DNA of 38,891 bases from IMG/VR virus record IMGVR_UViG_3300042924_007884, positions 1-38,891 of that record; one strand, 5' to 3'. Numbering within the stretch: the stretch's first letter is position 1; each line of letters opens with the position of its first letter. Source of the stretch: a virus. Below are positions 20,857 to 27,891 of this stretch, piece after piece. A program made the position numbers and the translations under genes. The notes below the pieces were generated by a model. That model was not told where the DNA came from, did no database searches, and was given only the letters and a program-made list of their open reading frames with translations.

Positions 20857-21732
20857 ATGTACAACCATTGGCGCACAGTCGAAGAGGTCGATGCCCAGGC
20901 GAAAGACTTGGGAGCGATCGTTAAGGTTGTCAATCGTGTAAAGATACCAGCCTGGAACTGCTCCGAAGGCCATCACTACAGGCTTCAACCTTGGTCTGAC
21001 CACTACTTCAGCCAAGATAGACTAGAGATCGCCTACTGCATTCGTGATCTGCTAGTCGCAGGTCACGATCTACACATCCTTTCGCAACCCCGAATCTGGG
21101 ATGACTACTTCTTGTCCCTGGATACAAACATTCTCGTCAACCTGTCCCCCTCCCCTGGCCATTTAACCCGACCCATGGACAACCCCATCTACCTGCAGCG
21201 ACGACTCAAGCTTGATCGCCCGACCCTGGACTACGACCTCATCGAGATTACCGAAGTGGCGGTCACCGTACTTGAGCGGCACCCCGAACTCAGTTTGATT
21301 ACGGGCGTCGAGCTGATGCGCTACTGCTACCTCCAGGGTTGCCCCGAGAAGGGCAGACGGCTGCCGACCGTCAACCCCTACAGTCAAGGCAAGAACAAGC
21401 GCGGCCACGTCAACAGCTATATCGTCGGGCCTAACTGGCTCAACGAATGGAACCACATCGATCAGATGTGCGAGCCAGCTCGCAGCAAGGGGTACGCTCC
21501 CGAGCGGGAGTACGCCCGAAACATGGGCCACGCCATGGCCTACGACACTTGGAAGGATCCCGACGGCGGCCTCTGGTTCTGCAGCGAAGCCACCGAGAGG
21601 GAGGCTTCGTTCTCCCTGGACTCCTGGGTCCGCCAGCACAGGACCATCGCCCAGCCGCCACCGGTGGGCTGGACATTGTTCACTCGTCCCAACCAGCCAT
21701 CGCCTACCGAGACGTCAACTCTGAAGGCCTGA
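20857..21732 (+). CDS. Hypothetical protein
   Basis: 291 residues from ATG at 20857. Helical/alternating N-terminal half with HHYRLQPWSDHYFSQDRLEIAYCIRDLLVAGHDLHI, a middle ending in TEVAVTVLERHPEL, and a Trp/Asn-rich C-terminal part (YIVGPNWLNEWNHIDQ; AMAYDTWKDPDGGLWFCSE). Several His, Asp and Tyr might form an active site but no known catalytic motif fits. The final CTGA suggests coupling to the next gene. Confidence 0.62.
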   Translation: MYNHWRTVEEVDAQAKDLGAIVKVVNRVKIPAWNCSEGHHYRLQPWSDHYFSQDRLEIAYCIRDLLVAGHDLHILSQPRIWDDYFLSLDTNILVNLSPSPGHLTRPMDNPIYLQRRLKLDRPTLDYDLIEITEVAVTVLERHPELSLITGVELMRYCYLQGCPEKGRRLPTVNPYSQGKNKRGHVNSYIVGPNWLNEWNHIDQMCEPARSKGYAPEREYARNMGHAMAYDTWKDPDGGLWFCSEATEREASFSLDSWVRQHRTIAQPPPVGWTLFTRPNQPSPTETSTLKA

Positions 21733-21944
21733 CCTTTTCCGAATGGGTCCAGGCCGCCGGGCGCTTCAAGCCCGATCCGATGGGCGGCAATGATCGCAAC
21801 TTTGAAGCCGACTGCGCTCCGTATTCCCGTTCTTCTCCCAGCGGCACGCGCACGTTTTTCCCCAAAACCCTGCGCGACGCCTGGCGCAACGGGGAAGACC
21901 CCACCGAACACCGCGCCGCTGCCCCTGGGCGGCGCTTTGATTGA
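21729..21944 (+). CDS. Small protein with putative CTG start
   Basis: 71 residues if translation begins at CTG 21729, which makes a 4-base CTGA overlap with the preceding stop just like the ATGA and GTGA junctions elsewhere. Begins LTFSEWVQAAGRF, and contains LRDAWRNGEDPTEHRA, a pattern I have seen in phage proteins with an EW..A...F..................LR.AW..GEDP layout. The next in-frame ATG (21780) would cut off the EWVQAAG segment. The coding assignment is good; the start is the uncertain part. Confidence 0.55.
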   Translation: MTFSEWVQAAGRFKPDPMGGNDRNFEADCAPYSRSSPSGTRTFFPKTLRDAWRNGEDPTEHRAAAPGRRFD

Positions 21945-21986
21945 TCGCATCCTCCGTCCATCCCACCCAACCAGCACGATCCCGCC

Positions 21987-22184
21987 ATGAGCACCAACCC
22001 CATCGTCACCTGCCAGCACTGCCTTGCCACCCGCGACTGCACCCTGCATCCCCGGGCCAGCGTTCCGGTTGAAGCGGCCAAGCGCTGGCTGAAGGCCAAA
22101 TGCCCAGGCCGCAAGACCATAGGAACCAAGTGCAGGTTCACCTATCAATGCGGCGTCGCGCTCTCCTTGCCTCCCCGCCAGTAG
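21987..22184 (+). CDS. Small zinc-ribbon-like protein
   Basis: 65 residues from ATG at 21987. Two CxxC-like knuckles: VTCQHCLATRDCTLHP at about residues 8-21 and KCPGRKTIGTKCRFTYQC at about 38-55. Basic overall, which fits nucleic-acid contact. A terminator follows at 22211. Function unknown. Confidence 0.6.
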   Translation: MSTNPIVTCQHCLATRDCTLHPRASVPVEAAKRWLKAKCPGRKTIGTKCRFTYQCGVALSLPPRQ

Positions 22185-22210
22185 GCTTGCGGCCCAGATC
22201 TGATCCCCTC

Positions 22211-22241
22211 CCCCGCCCTGCACGCCAGGCGCGGGGTTTTC
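22211..22241 (+). terminator. Rho-independent terminator
   Basis: CCCCGC (22211-22216) pairs with GCGGGG (22231-22236), extended by CCTG/CAGG with one bulge, then TTTTCT. It closes the block before the GP88-like gene. Confidence 0.8.
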
Positions 22242-22263
22242 TAGTGCCCCACATGCCCGCTTC

Positions 22264-23064
22264 ATGAACTTCTGGCGCTTGCAGCCCTTCATCACGGCCG
22301 CGCCATCGGACCAGCTGGTGCGATTTACTCATGGCAATTCCAAATTGCCGAACTCGACCATGATCCTTTCCCTGCCCGCCGGCCACACCTGCCCCGGCGC
22401 CAAGGACTGCCTCACCCGCGTCCCTCGCGACGGCGGTTCTGCCTGGACCTCGCCGGGCTTGAACTTCGCTTGCTATGCCGCGTCCCAGGAGCGCTACCGC
22501 TCAACCGTGCGGAACCTCCGCTGGCGCAACTTCGACCTGCTGGCTTCACTCAACAGCTACGACATCACGGCCAACCTGGCCACGGCTTTCTTCCAGCAGC
22601 GCCGCTCCTTCACTAAGCGAGTCAGATTCTTCGAGAGCGGCGACGCCTTCAAGCCTGAGCTGGCCTCCGCCATCACAACATTCGCTTGGGCGATCGAGCC
22701 CATGGTCGTCTACCTCTATTCCAAGGCCCTGCCCTTCTGGGTCAGCCAGGACATTCCCGCCAACCTCCGCATCACCGCCAGCTGGGGCGGCCGCTTTGAC
22801 CGCCTGATCACCGACCACTTCCCAAGAAGCGCGCGAGTGGTGCAAACTGAAGCAGAAGCGTGCAGCCTGGGTCTTCCTCTGGACTTTGACGACAGCTACG
22901 CCTACCAGGACGAGCCCGTCCACTTCGCCCACCTGGTGCACGGGTGGCAGCCCAAGGGCTCAGGCGCCGCCAACGCCATCAACGCCCGCCGGACCGCCGG
23001 AGAGTTCACTGGCTACGGCGCTTCCAATTCCAATCCCCATCGATCCCTCGCCCCCTCATGCTGA
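22264..23064 (+). CDS. GP88-like Cys-rich phage protein
   Basis: 266 residues from ATG at 22264. The first 90 residues (HGNSKLPNSTMILSLPAGHTCPGAKDC and later PGLNFACYAASQERYR...RNLRWRNFDLL) match the motif of a protein family present in cyanophages and other large phages, related to gp88 (SLPAGHTCPG.., C....CYA). Spaced Cys residues and Arg-rich ends suggest a metal or nucleic-acid binding protein. Length is typical. Function of the family is not established. It begins a new unit 23 bases after a terminator. Confidence 0.78.
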   Translation: MNFWRLQPFITAAPSDQLVRFTHGNSKLPNSTMILSLPAGHTCPGAKDCLTRVPRDGGSAWTSPGLNFACYAASQERYRSTVRNLRWRNFDLLASLNSYDITANLATAFFQQRRSFTKRVRFFESGDAFKPELASAITTFAWAIEPMVVYLYSKALPFWVSQDIPANLRITASWGGRFDRLITDHFPRSARVVQTEAEACSLGLPLDFDDSYAYQDEPVHFAHLVHGWQPKGSGAANAINARRTAGEFTGYGASNSNPHRSLAPSC

Positions 23065-23435
23065 AGACCGAGATCTCTTCCAAGATTCCCCTGCTCCTGG
23101 GCCTTTCTGCGCCCCCCATCAAGGACCAGGTCGAGAGCCAGGGGCTCACCCTGCTCAATCACGAACTCTGGGAGCGTCGCCACACCGCCATGAACCTGCT
23201 GAACATTGGCGGCTTCCTGACCGCGATTGAAGTCGAGCGCATCGCTCAGCGCTTGATGACAGGTATCTGCCAGGACGCCTACTTCGAGGAAGCCGTCCGC
23301 GAGGTAGAGGCGGAGGCCGCGGCCGAAGCCGCCCCTGCTGCTCCCGCCCCGCCTTTGCCCCACCAGGAGTGGAGCGCCGGGGAGCTTGATGCTTACCTCG
23401 CCGACGAGGGGCATCTCCCAAGGCAGGGGCAATGA
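23058..23435 (+). CDS. Hypothetical protein
   Basis: 125 residues from ATG at 23058 (overlapping the GP88-like stop by 7 bases). Helical middle (HELWERRHTAMNLLNIGGFLTAIEVERIAQRLMTGI) and a low-complexity Glu/Ala/Pro linker (EVEAEAAAEAAPAAPAPPLP), then WSAGELDAYLADEG. The linker suggests a flexible hinge between two short helices. Not recognised. Confidence 0.58.
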   Translation: MLKTEISSKIPLLLGLSAPPIKDQVESQGLTLLNHELWERRHTAMNLLNIGGFLTAIEVERIAQRLMTGICQDAYFEEAVREVEAEAAAEAAPAAPAPPLPHQEWSAGELDAYLADEGHLPRQGQ

Positions 23436-23920
23436 GCGCCAACGCGCAAAAGCACCCCCTCCGCGTCGGCCAAATTCTCTACCGCTACCAGGACCAGGTC
23501 GTTGCTTGCGACAACTGGGACCACCCTGGTTTCATCTACTCCCTGGGCGGCCACGTCGAGGTCTACTGCATCGAGGGCCGCGTTGACCGTTTGACCCTCA
23601 AGGGCGCCCACGTCAAGTTCCCCGACTACATCAACGATCGCTGGATCTCGGCAAGCGCCCGCAAGCGTTTCGCCTATCCCACGATGGCGGAGGCCTGGGA
23701 GTCCTACCAGGCCCGCAAGCGCTGCCAGTGCGAGCACCTCAAGCGCCAGCTGCTGCGTGCCGAGGCGGCGTTCGCTCTTGAGCAGCCGGCGGCTACGGCG
23801 GCTCAGGAGCTTGCGGGGCAGGTTCTTCCGCGTGCTATCTCGGAGGATGACAATGCCTTCTTTGATGACCTTTGTTTTCGGCAAGGGCAAATACGATTGT
23901 TACTCCCACCGAGCACATGA
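23432..23920 (+). CDS. Hypothetical protein
   Basis: 162 residues, ATG in an ATGA overlap. Strand-rich first half (VGQILYRYQDQVVACDNWDHPGFIYSLGGHVEVYCI), a basic helical middle (ARKRFAYPTMAEAWESYQARKRC; HLKRQLLRAEAAFAL) and a weak C-terminus. A small beta-barrel or clamp-like domain is conceivable. ATGA coupled to the next gene. Confidence 0.6.
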   Translation: MSANAQKHPLRVGQILYRYQDQVVACDNWDHPGFIYSLGGHVEVYCIEGRVDRLTLKGAHVKFPDYINDRWISASARKRFAYPTMAEAWESYQARKRCQCEHLKRQLLRAEAAFALEQPAATAAQELAGQVLPRAISEDDNAFFDDLCFRQGQIRLLLPPST

Positions 23921-24240
23921 GCGCAACTCCCAGCCTGACAGAAGACACTGATTTCGTGCGGAGTAACGGCTACGTGCTCGATCCCGCCAGGGATCTTGAG
24001 CGCTTTACGCTCATGCAGTACAGCGCAATGGAATGGCACCTGCAACACAATCTCTACCCGCCGATGGACCGCCGCTTGGCCACGCCATGCCTTGAGGCCA
24101 TCGAGCACTTCCGCCAAGGCAATCCTGACGCTCCAATTACAATCAACGGAGCGACCGAGATCAAGGGCAAGCCGATTACGGCGTCCTTGTTGATAGAGGA
24201 TCTTGCGCTTGGCGATTTTCTGGTCTCCTGCACTGACTAA
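23917..24240 (+). CDS. Hypothetical protein
   Basis: 107 residues, ATG in an ATGA overlap. Polar and helical with LERFTLMQYSAMEWHLQHNLYPPMDRR and a strand-rich end (ITINGATEIKGKPITASLLIEDLALGDFLV). Coding composition is normal, but no domain is recognised. Confidence 0.6.
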   Translation: MSATPSLTEDTDFVRSNGYVLDPARDLERFTLMQYSAMEWHLQHNLYPPMDRRLATPCLEAIEHFRQGNPDAPITINGATEIKGKPITASLLIEDLALGDFLVSCTD

Positions 24241-24275
24241 CGCGCCGATTCTCTTCACGTTTTCGTCCCCGCCCC

Positions 24276-24557
24276 ATGCACGCCCCCATCAAAGCCTGCT
24301 CTTTCCTTTCAGTTTCCGACGTCCTGTCCTCTCACCTCACGACGCAGGGGGAGCAAGATCAGTTCTGGAAACTCTATCTCGACGGCCTACCTTACTGCCG
24401 CTACGGTGACGGCTTCCTGAGCCTGATACCCGCTAAGAAATTTGCCGATAACTGTCAAGATCGACTAGGTCACCGCGGAAAGACCTGGACGGACTTCCTG
24501 CAAGAGGTCCGTGCCATTGGGCGCCTCGAGGGGCTCTACGTCGACCTTGAGTCCTGA
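24276..24557 (+). CDS. Hypothetical protein
   Basis: 93 residues from ATG at 24276 after a pyrimidine-rich leader. Contains SFLSVSDVLSSHLTTQGEQDQFWKLYLDGLPYCRYGDGFLSLIPAKKF, suggesting a helix followed by strands, and ends in a short helix and strand (RLEGLYVDLES). No family recognised. Confidence 0.58.
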   Translation: MHAPIKACSFLSVSDVLSSHLTTQGEQDQFWKLYLDGLPYCRYGDGFLSLIPAKKFADNCQDRLGHRGKTWTDFLQEVRAIGRLEGLYVDLES

Positions 24558-24569
24558 CCACTCGCCACA

Positions 24570-24785
24570 GTGAGCCCACCCCTCGAATCCATCACTGTCT
24601 CCGGCCACGAGCTGATGTCCTTCTACCATCAGCTCCGGCTGATGACCGCCGGCGAATCCCTCGCCGAGCCCAACGCCGTCTCTCTCCTCAACGAAAGAGC
24701 AGGCGTGCGCCGCGGGAGCCACTACTGGCTTGAGGCCTTAGGCCCCGCTTATGACTCTATGACTTCTGGAGGAACTGCACCATGA
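24570..24785 (+). CDS. Small hypothetical protein, GTG start
   Basis: 71 residues from GTG at 24570. Contains ESITVSGHELMSFYHQLRLMTAGE and a His/Arg/Trp-rich end (VRRGSHYWLEALGPAYDS). Next start overlaps by four bases (ATGA), which supports this frame. Function unknown. Confidence 0.52.
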   Translation: MSPPLESITVSGHELMSFYHQLRLMTAGESLAEPNAVSLLNERAGVRRGSHYWLEALGPAYDSMTSGGTAP

Positions 24786-25213
24786 CCTTTGATCCTGACA
24801 GCATCACGCCATCGGAAGAGTTACTGGAAGAGTGTATTTCAAACCCAGGAAGCATTGGAAGAGATTGCACCCTTGCCGCCCGCTGGGGCGCCGCCCAGGC
24901 CGTCAAGGCGCTGCGGCATCAGTGGCCTGAGCCGATTACGGATCGGCCGCCGGCTGAAGAGGATGCGGATGAATGTGGATTCGTTCAGTATCTTTTTGCG
25001 GGGAAATGGAACTTTGATTCCTGGGATAACGTTGCCAAGAACCAGCACCAGGCCTGGCTCCACACCGCCAACTGGCGCCCGATGCGCGAGCCTACGCTGA
25101 AGGAGCGGGCGCCGGCGCTGCTGGACAGCAAGGATTTTGACACGGACTTTACCACCGAGCAGATCGCCCTGCTGCGGCAAGTTGTGGAGTCAGCCCCCGA
25201 CGCAACCCCATGA
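24782..25213 (+). CDS. Protein with EDAD-type domain
   Basis: 143 residues, start in an ATGA overlap. After a helical N-terminus comes EPITDRPPAEEDADECGFVQYL, a Trp-rich stretch (KWNFDSWDNV) and AWLHTANWRP. The same layout (IT.R.P..EDAD..G..Q.L....W...W..V.........W.HT..W.P) recurs in the C-terminal part of the protein at 29704. It looks like a small mobile domain used by several genes of this element. ATGA coupled to the next gene. Confidence 0.6.
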   Translation: MTFDPDSITPSEELLEECISNPGSIGRDCTLAARWGAAQAVKALRHQWPEPITDRPPAEEDADECGFVQYLFAGKWNFDSWDNVAKNQHQAWLHTANWRPMREPTLKERAPALLDSKDFDTDFTTEQIALLRQVVESAPDATP

Positions 25214-25575
25214 GCGCCCCTATGGACCTTGTTGACCTTTTTGTCGGCACCACCTCCTTCCGCCAGGGAGAAGTGGACCGCACTCATCGCGTTTGGACCT
25301 TGCTTGTCCCGCCAGGCAGAGACTTTCGGGTCTCCGTCCATCGCCACCAGAACTACCCGCCTACTCAGTGGCTGGCATCCTGCGAAGCCATGAACATCAA
25401 CTGCCTCAAGCTCGCTGCAGTCGACGCCCCCGCTGCCAAGCTGGAGGCGCTGCACGCCATCGGCGACATCCTTGCGAATCGCCTCAAGCGCATCAACAGC
25501 GCACTGGCACTAATGAACCCGGATCCGGATGCCACAGTTCCACTTGAGGCATCCCCTCCGCCGCCATCCGATTAA
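25210..25575 (+). CDS. Hypothetical protein
   Basis: 121 residues, ATG in an ATGA overlap. Strand-rich first half (DLVDLFVGTTSFRQGEV; RVWTLLVPPGRDFRVSVH), helical second half (AAKLEALHAIGDILANRLKRINSAL) and a Pro-rich end. The 3' end overlaps the convergent minus-strand gene by about 83 bases. Not recognised. Confidence 0.58.
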   Translation: MSAPMDLVDLFVGTTSFRQGEVDRTHRVWTLLVPPGRDFRVSVHRHQNYPPTQWLASCEAMNINCLKLAAVDAPAAKLEALHAIGDILANRLKRINSALALMNPDPDATVPLEASPPPPSD

Positions 25576-25804
25576 GCGATAGCACTAACTCTCGGGCCCA
25601 TTCCTCCAGCAGGAGTGGGTTCGTTTGATTCCATTCATGGATGAAATTCCAGCGCCCTCCAGGCAAAGCTTTCAGCTTCACGTCCACTGCGCCGGGGCGA
25701 TTGTCCACGTCCCGAACATGCACGATCAACCCTTCCCCAACCCGGAAGGTCGGACCCATGGCCAGCAGCTCGGGGAGAACCACGAAGGCGGCCATCGTGA
25801 TCAA
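25493..25804 (-). CDS. Small membrane-anchored protein on the minus strand
   Basis: 103 residues from TTG at 25804; an in-frame CTG at 25873 would extend it upstream with a basic segment (SWRRRSW) and a longer hydrophobic stretch, a more natural membrane N-terminus. The TM helix (LITMAAFVVLPELLAM) is followed by a soluble domain with VGEGLIVHVRDVDNRPGAVDVKLKALPGG and WNFIHEWNQTNPLLLEEW. This fits a periplasm- or cytoplasm-facing small anchored protein. Convergent with the gene before it. Family not recognised. Confidence 0.55.
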   Translation of the reverse strand: MITMAAFVVLPELLAMGPTFRVGEGLIVHVRDVDNRPGAVDVKLKALPGGRWNFIHEWNQTNPLLLEEWARELVLSLNRMAAEGMPQVELWHPDPGSLVPVRC

Positions 25805-25915
25805 TGCAGTTGCAACCAGGCTAGTCCAAGAGCGCCGTCTCCAACTCGCCGCAAGCTTGCTGACAGGCGGCAGCCATAGGGTCTACCTTGGCTGTCCTGC
25901 CTCCCACCGGCTTCC

Positions 25916-26095
25916 ATGCGACAGCGCGCCGTGCTGATTCGTCTTGCCGACGATCAGCCTCTTGAGCCTTCTTGGAATCCCTTGATCGAACCCGGGGAGC
26001 TTGAGAGCAGCAACCAACGCCTGCTCGCCATTGCTAGCCCTTTCCGCTGGCGCTGGCTATACGCCATTCCTTCCCCACACGCACCATGCAGCTGA
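25916..26095 (+). CDS. Small hypothetical protein
   Basis: 59 residues from ATG at 25916: MRQRAVLIRLADDQPLEPSW, then a helical and basic end (NQRLLAIASPFRWRWLYAI). Its TGA (26093-26095) overlaps the ATG of the next gene by 10 bases in the window's usual style. Short, so coding is uncertain. Confidence 0.4.
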   Translation: MRQRAVLIRLADDQPLEPSWNPLIEPGELESSNQRLLAIASPFRWRWLYAIPSPHAPCS

Positions 26096-26823
26096 ACTGT
26101 GAGAGTCGCCTGTTTGCCGTCGGCGCGGACTTTGCTGGCAACTATGCCCCCTATCAGGGAATTTACTTCTGCCCAGGCCCTCGCGGCGTCGGCGTCATCG
26201 CGTCTTCCTCCGATCGCGGGGCACTGACCTTCGTCGGCTATGACGAGTCTGGCACCATCGACGAACCGGTCGTTTTCATTCCCACCAGCGAGCTGGCCGC
26301 CGCCAGTCGGGGGCTCAAGAGCGGCCCGCGCACCTTGAGCATCGACACCGAGACCGGGATCGCTGCGGTTACGACGCCGCTCAAGACCAAGGCCGGCAAG
26401 ACCGTCGAGATGTCCGCTCCGCCGGTGAGCACGATTGCCTTCCCGGACGTCCACGGCGTGGTCGCCCGCCTGGTCGCCCACTGGGAGGGCATGGGCCAGC
26501 AAGTGGATGCCTGCGGTCGCTACGACGCCAAGCTGTTGCTGCAGGCCCTGCGCGCCGCCGAGGGACTAGGCGACTCCGTCTCCCTGGTCGGGATGAGCGG
26601 CGGCCCCCTGCTGATCAACATCGAAGCTGCGGTCGAGGACGAGACAGCGAAGAAGAAAACGGTCCGGATGCAAAGCACCGGGCTGCTTTTGATGCTGATG
26701 CCTCAGACAGCACAGCCCGTTCCGCCTCCGCCCGCCTGGGTGCACCGCTGGAGCTTGGACTCACTTGCGTCCGGCGAGATTCGAGACACACGTTGCACAA
26801 CGACTACACTGGCTGAGCCCTGA
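26086..26823 (+). CDS. Sliding-clamp-like protein
   Basis: 245 residues from ATG at 26086. Its second half follows the last domain of DNA polymerase III beta clamps (residues about 145-207): RYDAKLLLQALRAAEG, then SVSLVGMSGGPLLI, then STGLLLMLMPQ, matching the pattern N..YLL.AL......V.L.......P.L.......Y.LMP. The first half is strand-rich with repeated turns, consistent with clamp-type domains. At 245 residues it is shorter than bacterial DnaN (about 370), as expected for phage trimers or dimers. It would tether the replicative polymerase to DNA. It lies next to an SSB, which supports a replication role. The call is by sequence pattern only. Confidence 0.5.
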   Translation: MQLNCESRLFAVGADFAGNYAPYQGIYFCPGPRGVGVIASSSDRGALTFVGYDESGTIDEPVVFIPTSELAAASRGLKSGPRTLSIDTETGIAAVTTPLKTKAGKTVEMSAPPVSTIAFPDVHGVVARLVAHWEGMGQQVDACGRYDAKLLLQALRAAEGLGDSVSLVGMSGGPLLINIEAAVEDETAKKKTVRMQSTGLLLMLMPQTAQPVPPPPAWVHRWSLDSLASGEIRDTRCTTTTLAEP

Positions 26824-26834
26824 CGCTCCCAACC

Positions 26835-27485
26835 TTGAGCACGGCCTCAATTCTCACCAAGATCGCCTCTCGGCCCACGCTAGAGGCGATCTCCGGCAAC
26901 GAACTTGCCACCTGCGAGACACTCACGGACGACGCCCAGAAGATCCAGCTTCGGGTCGTTGCCCGGCCTGGCTCTGCCACCGCCAACAGCCTGCTTGGCC
27001 AAGAGGTCGGCAACCTTGTCATCCTGACCGGCGACATCACCCTCGATGGTGATGGCAACTTGCCGGTCATGAACCTGCGCTCCATTTGCAAGGGCTACCA
27101 AGACCAGTTCCTTAACGAGGTGTCCGTGACCGGGCGCCTGTCCGGCCAGGTTCGGGGGGCCGAACAGTCCGATTCTTCGTCCCTGGCGGTCAACCGCCTG
27201 GAGAACGGCGAAGAGAAGGTCGATTGGTTCCGCATCCGCTGCTTTGGCGCCAACCGCGAGCGACTGCTTGACGCCCCCAAAGGAGCCTTGGTCACCGCCA
27301 GCGGCATCCTTGAGATGCGCACTTCCAAAGAGGGCACCCCCTTTGTGGAAGTCAAGGTTCGAGTCCTGCGCCTCCACGCCAGGGCCCGCGGCCACGACGC
27401 CGCTGATGGCAAGGAAGCCGCGGGCTACTCCAATGCTGACTTCGACGGCAGCGATGCCCCGCCGATGCCGGCGGACTGGAGTTGA
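26835..27485 (+). CDS. ssb: Single-stranded DNA-binding protein with two OB folds
   Basis: 216 residues from TTG at 26835. The C-terminal half (about 92-180) follows the bacterial SSB OB fold: FLNEVSVTGRLSGQVRG, WFRIRCFGANRERL, KGALVTASGILE, VEVKVRVLRLHAR. The N-terminal half (about 5-85: LTKIASRPTLEAIS, KIQLRVVARPGSATANSLLGQEV, VILTGDITLDG) resembles a second, diverged OB fold. The end is PPMPADWS and lacks the usual acidic DDIPF tip; that tip occurs instead in the protein at 4438. It binds single-stranded DNA during replication or recombination. Neighbour of the clamp-like gene, gap 11 bases. Confidence 0.75.
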   Translation: MSTASILTKIASRPTLEAISGNELATCETLTDDAQKIQLRVVARPGSATANSLLGQEVGNLVILTGDITLDGDGNLPVMNLRSICKGYQDQFLNEVSVTGRLSGQVRGAEQSDSSSLAVNRLENGEEKVDWFRIRCFGANRERLLDAPKGALVTASGILEMRTSKEGTPFVEVKVRVLRLHARARGHDAADGKEAAGYSNADFDGSDAPPMPADWS

Positions 27486-27549
27486 ATTTCGCTCCATTTT
27501 CGCCACCACCGCCCAATCTCGACGCCATTCACGCTTTTTCACTCCTTCC

Positions 27550-27828
27550 ATGGAACAAAACGATTCTTTCGCTGCAGTAATCGCCGACTTCAACGACGCG
27601 ATCGCCACTTGCTCTTCTGACTACAAAGGCAGTGACAGTCCTCACTCCGGGCACCGCTGGTCCCGCCGCAGATGGAATGGCCCAGGCCAATTCATCCAGC
27701 TGGCTCAACCCGACGTGTTAGATCTTATGACTTTTCCTTTCGTCTTCATTCACACGGTTCAAGGCTATCACATTCCCTGGCTGCCCAGCCAAGGCGACAT
27801 GCTGGCCACGGATTGGTACATCGTCTAA
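27550..27828 (+). CDS. tad2: DUF2829 / Tad2-like anti-Thoeris protein
   Basis: 92 residues from ATG at 27550 (frame open further upstream, but the start follows a pyrimidine-rich leader like its neighbours). The pattern RRRWNGPGQFIQLAQP, then FVFIHTVQGYHIPWLPSQGDMLATDWYIV, matches DUF2829: W-N-G-K/P-G-F near the middle, W..SQ.D.LA.DW at the end. DUF2829 includes Tad2, which binds and sequesters the Thoeris signal molecule and so blocks that anti-phage defence. The N-terminal 30 residues are shorter and more diverged than in classical Tad2. Anti-defence function is by family inference. Confidence 0.78.
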   Translation: MEQNDSFAAVIADFNDAIATCSSDYKGSDSPHSGHRWSRRRWNGPGQFIQLAQPDVLDLMTFPFVFIHTVQGYHIPWLPSQGDMLATDWYIV

Positions 27829-27891
27829 TCCTGTCTCACGCTCAACTCAATCCACACACCACACTGGTCCCCACCAAAGGACTGAATCCCC

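Noticed and set aside
21540-22295. Minus-strand frame of 251 codons across two genes
   Set aside because: Antisense to coding genes and a terminator; composition typical of a GC-rich shadow frame.
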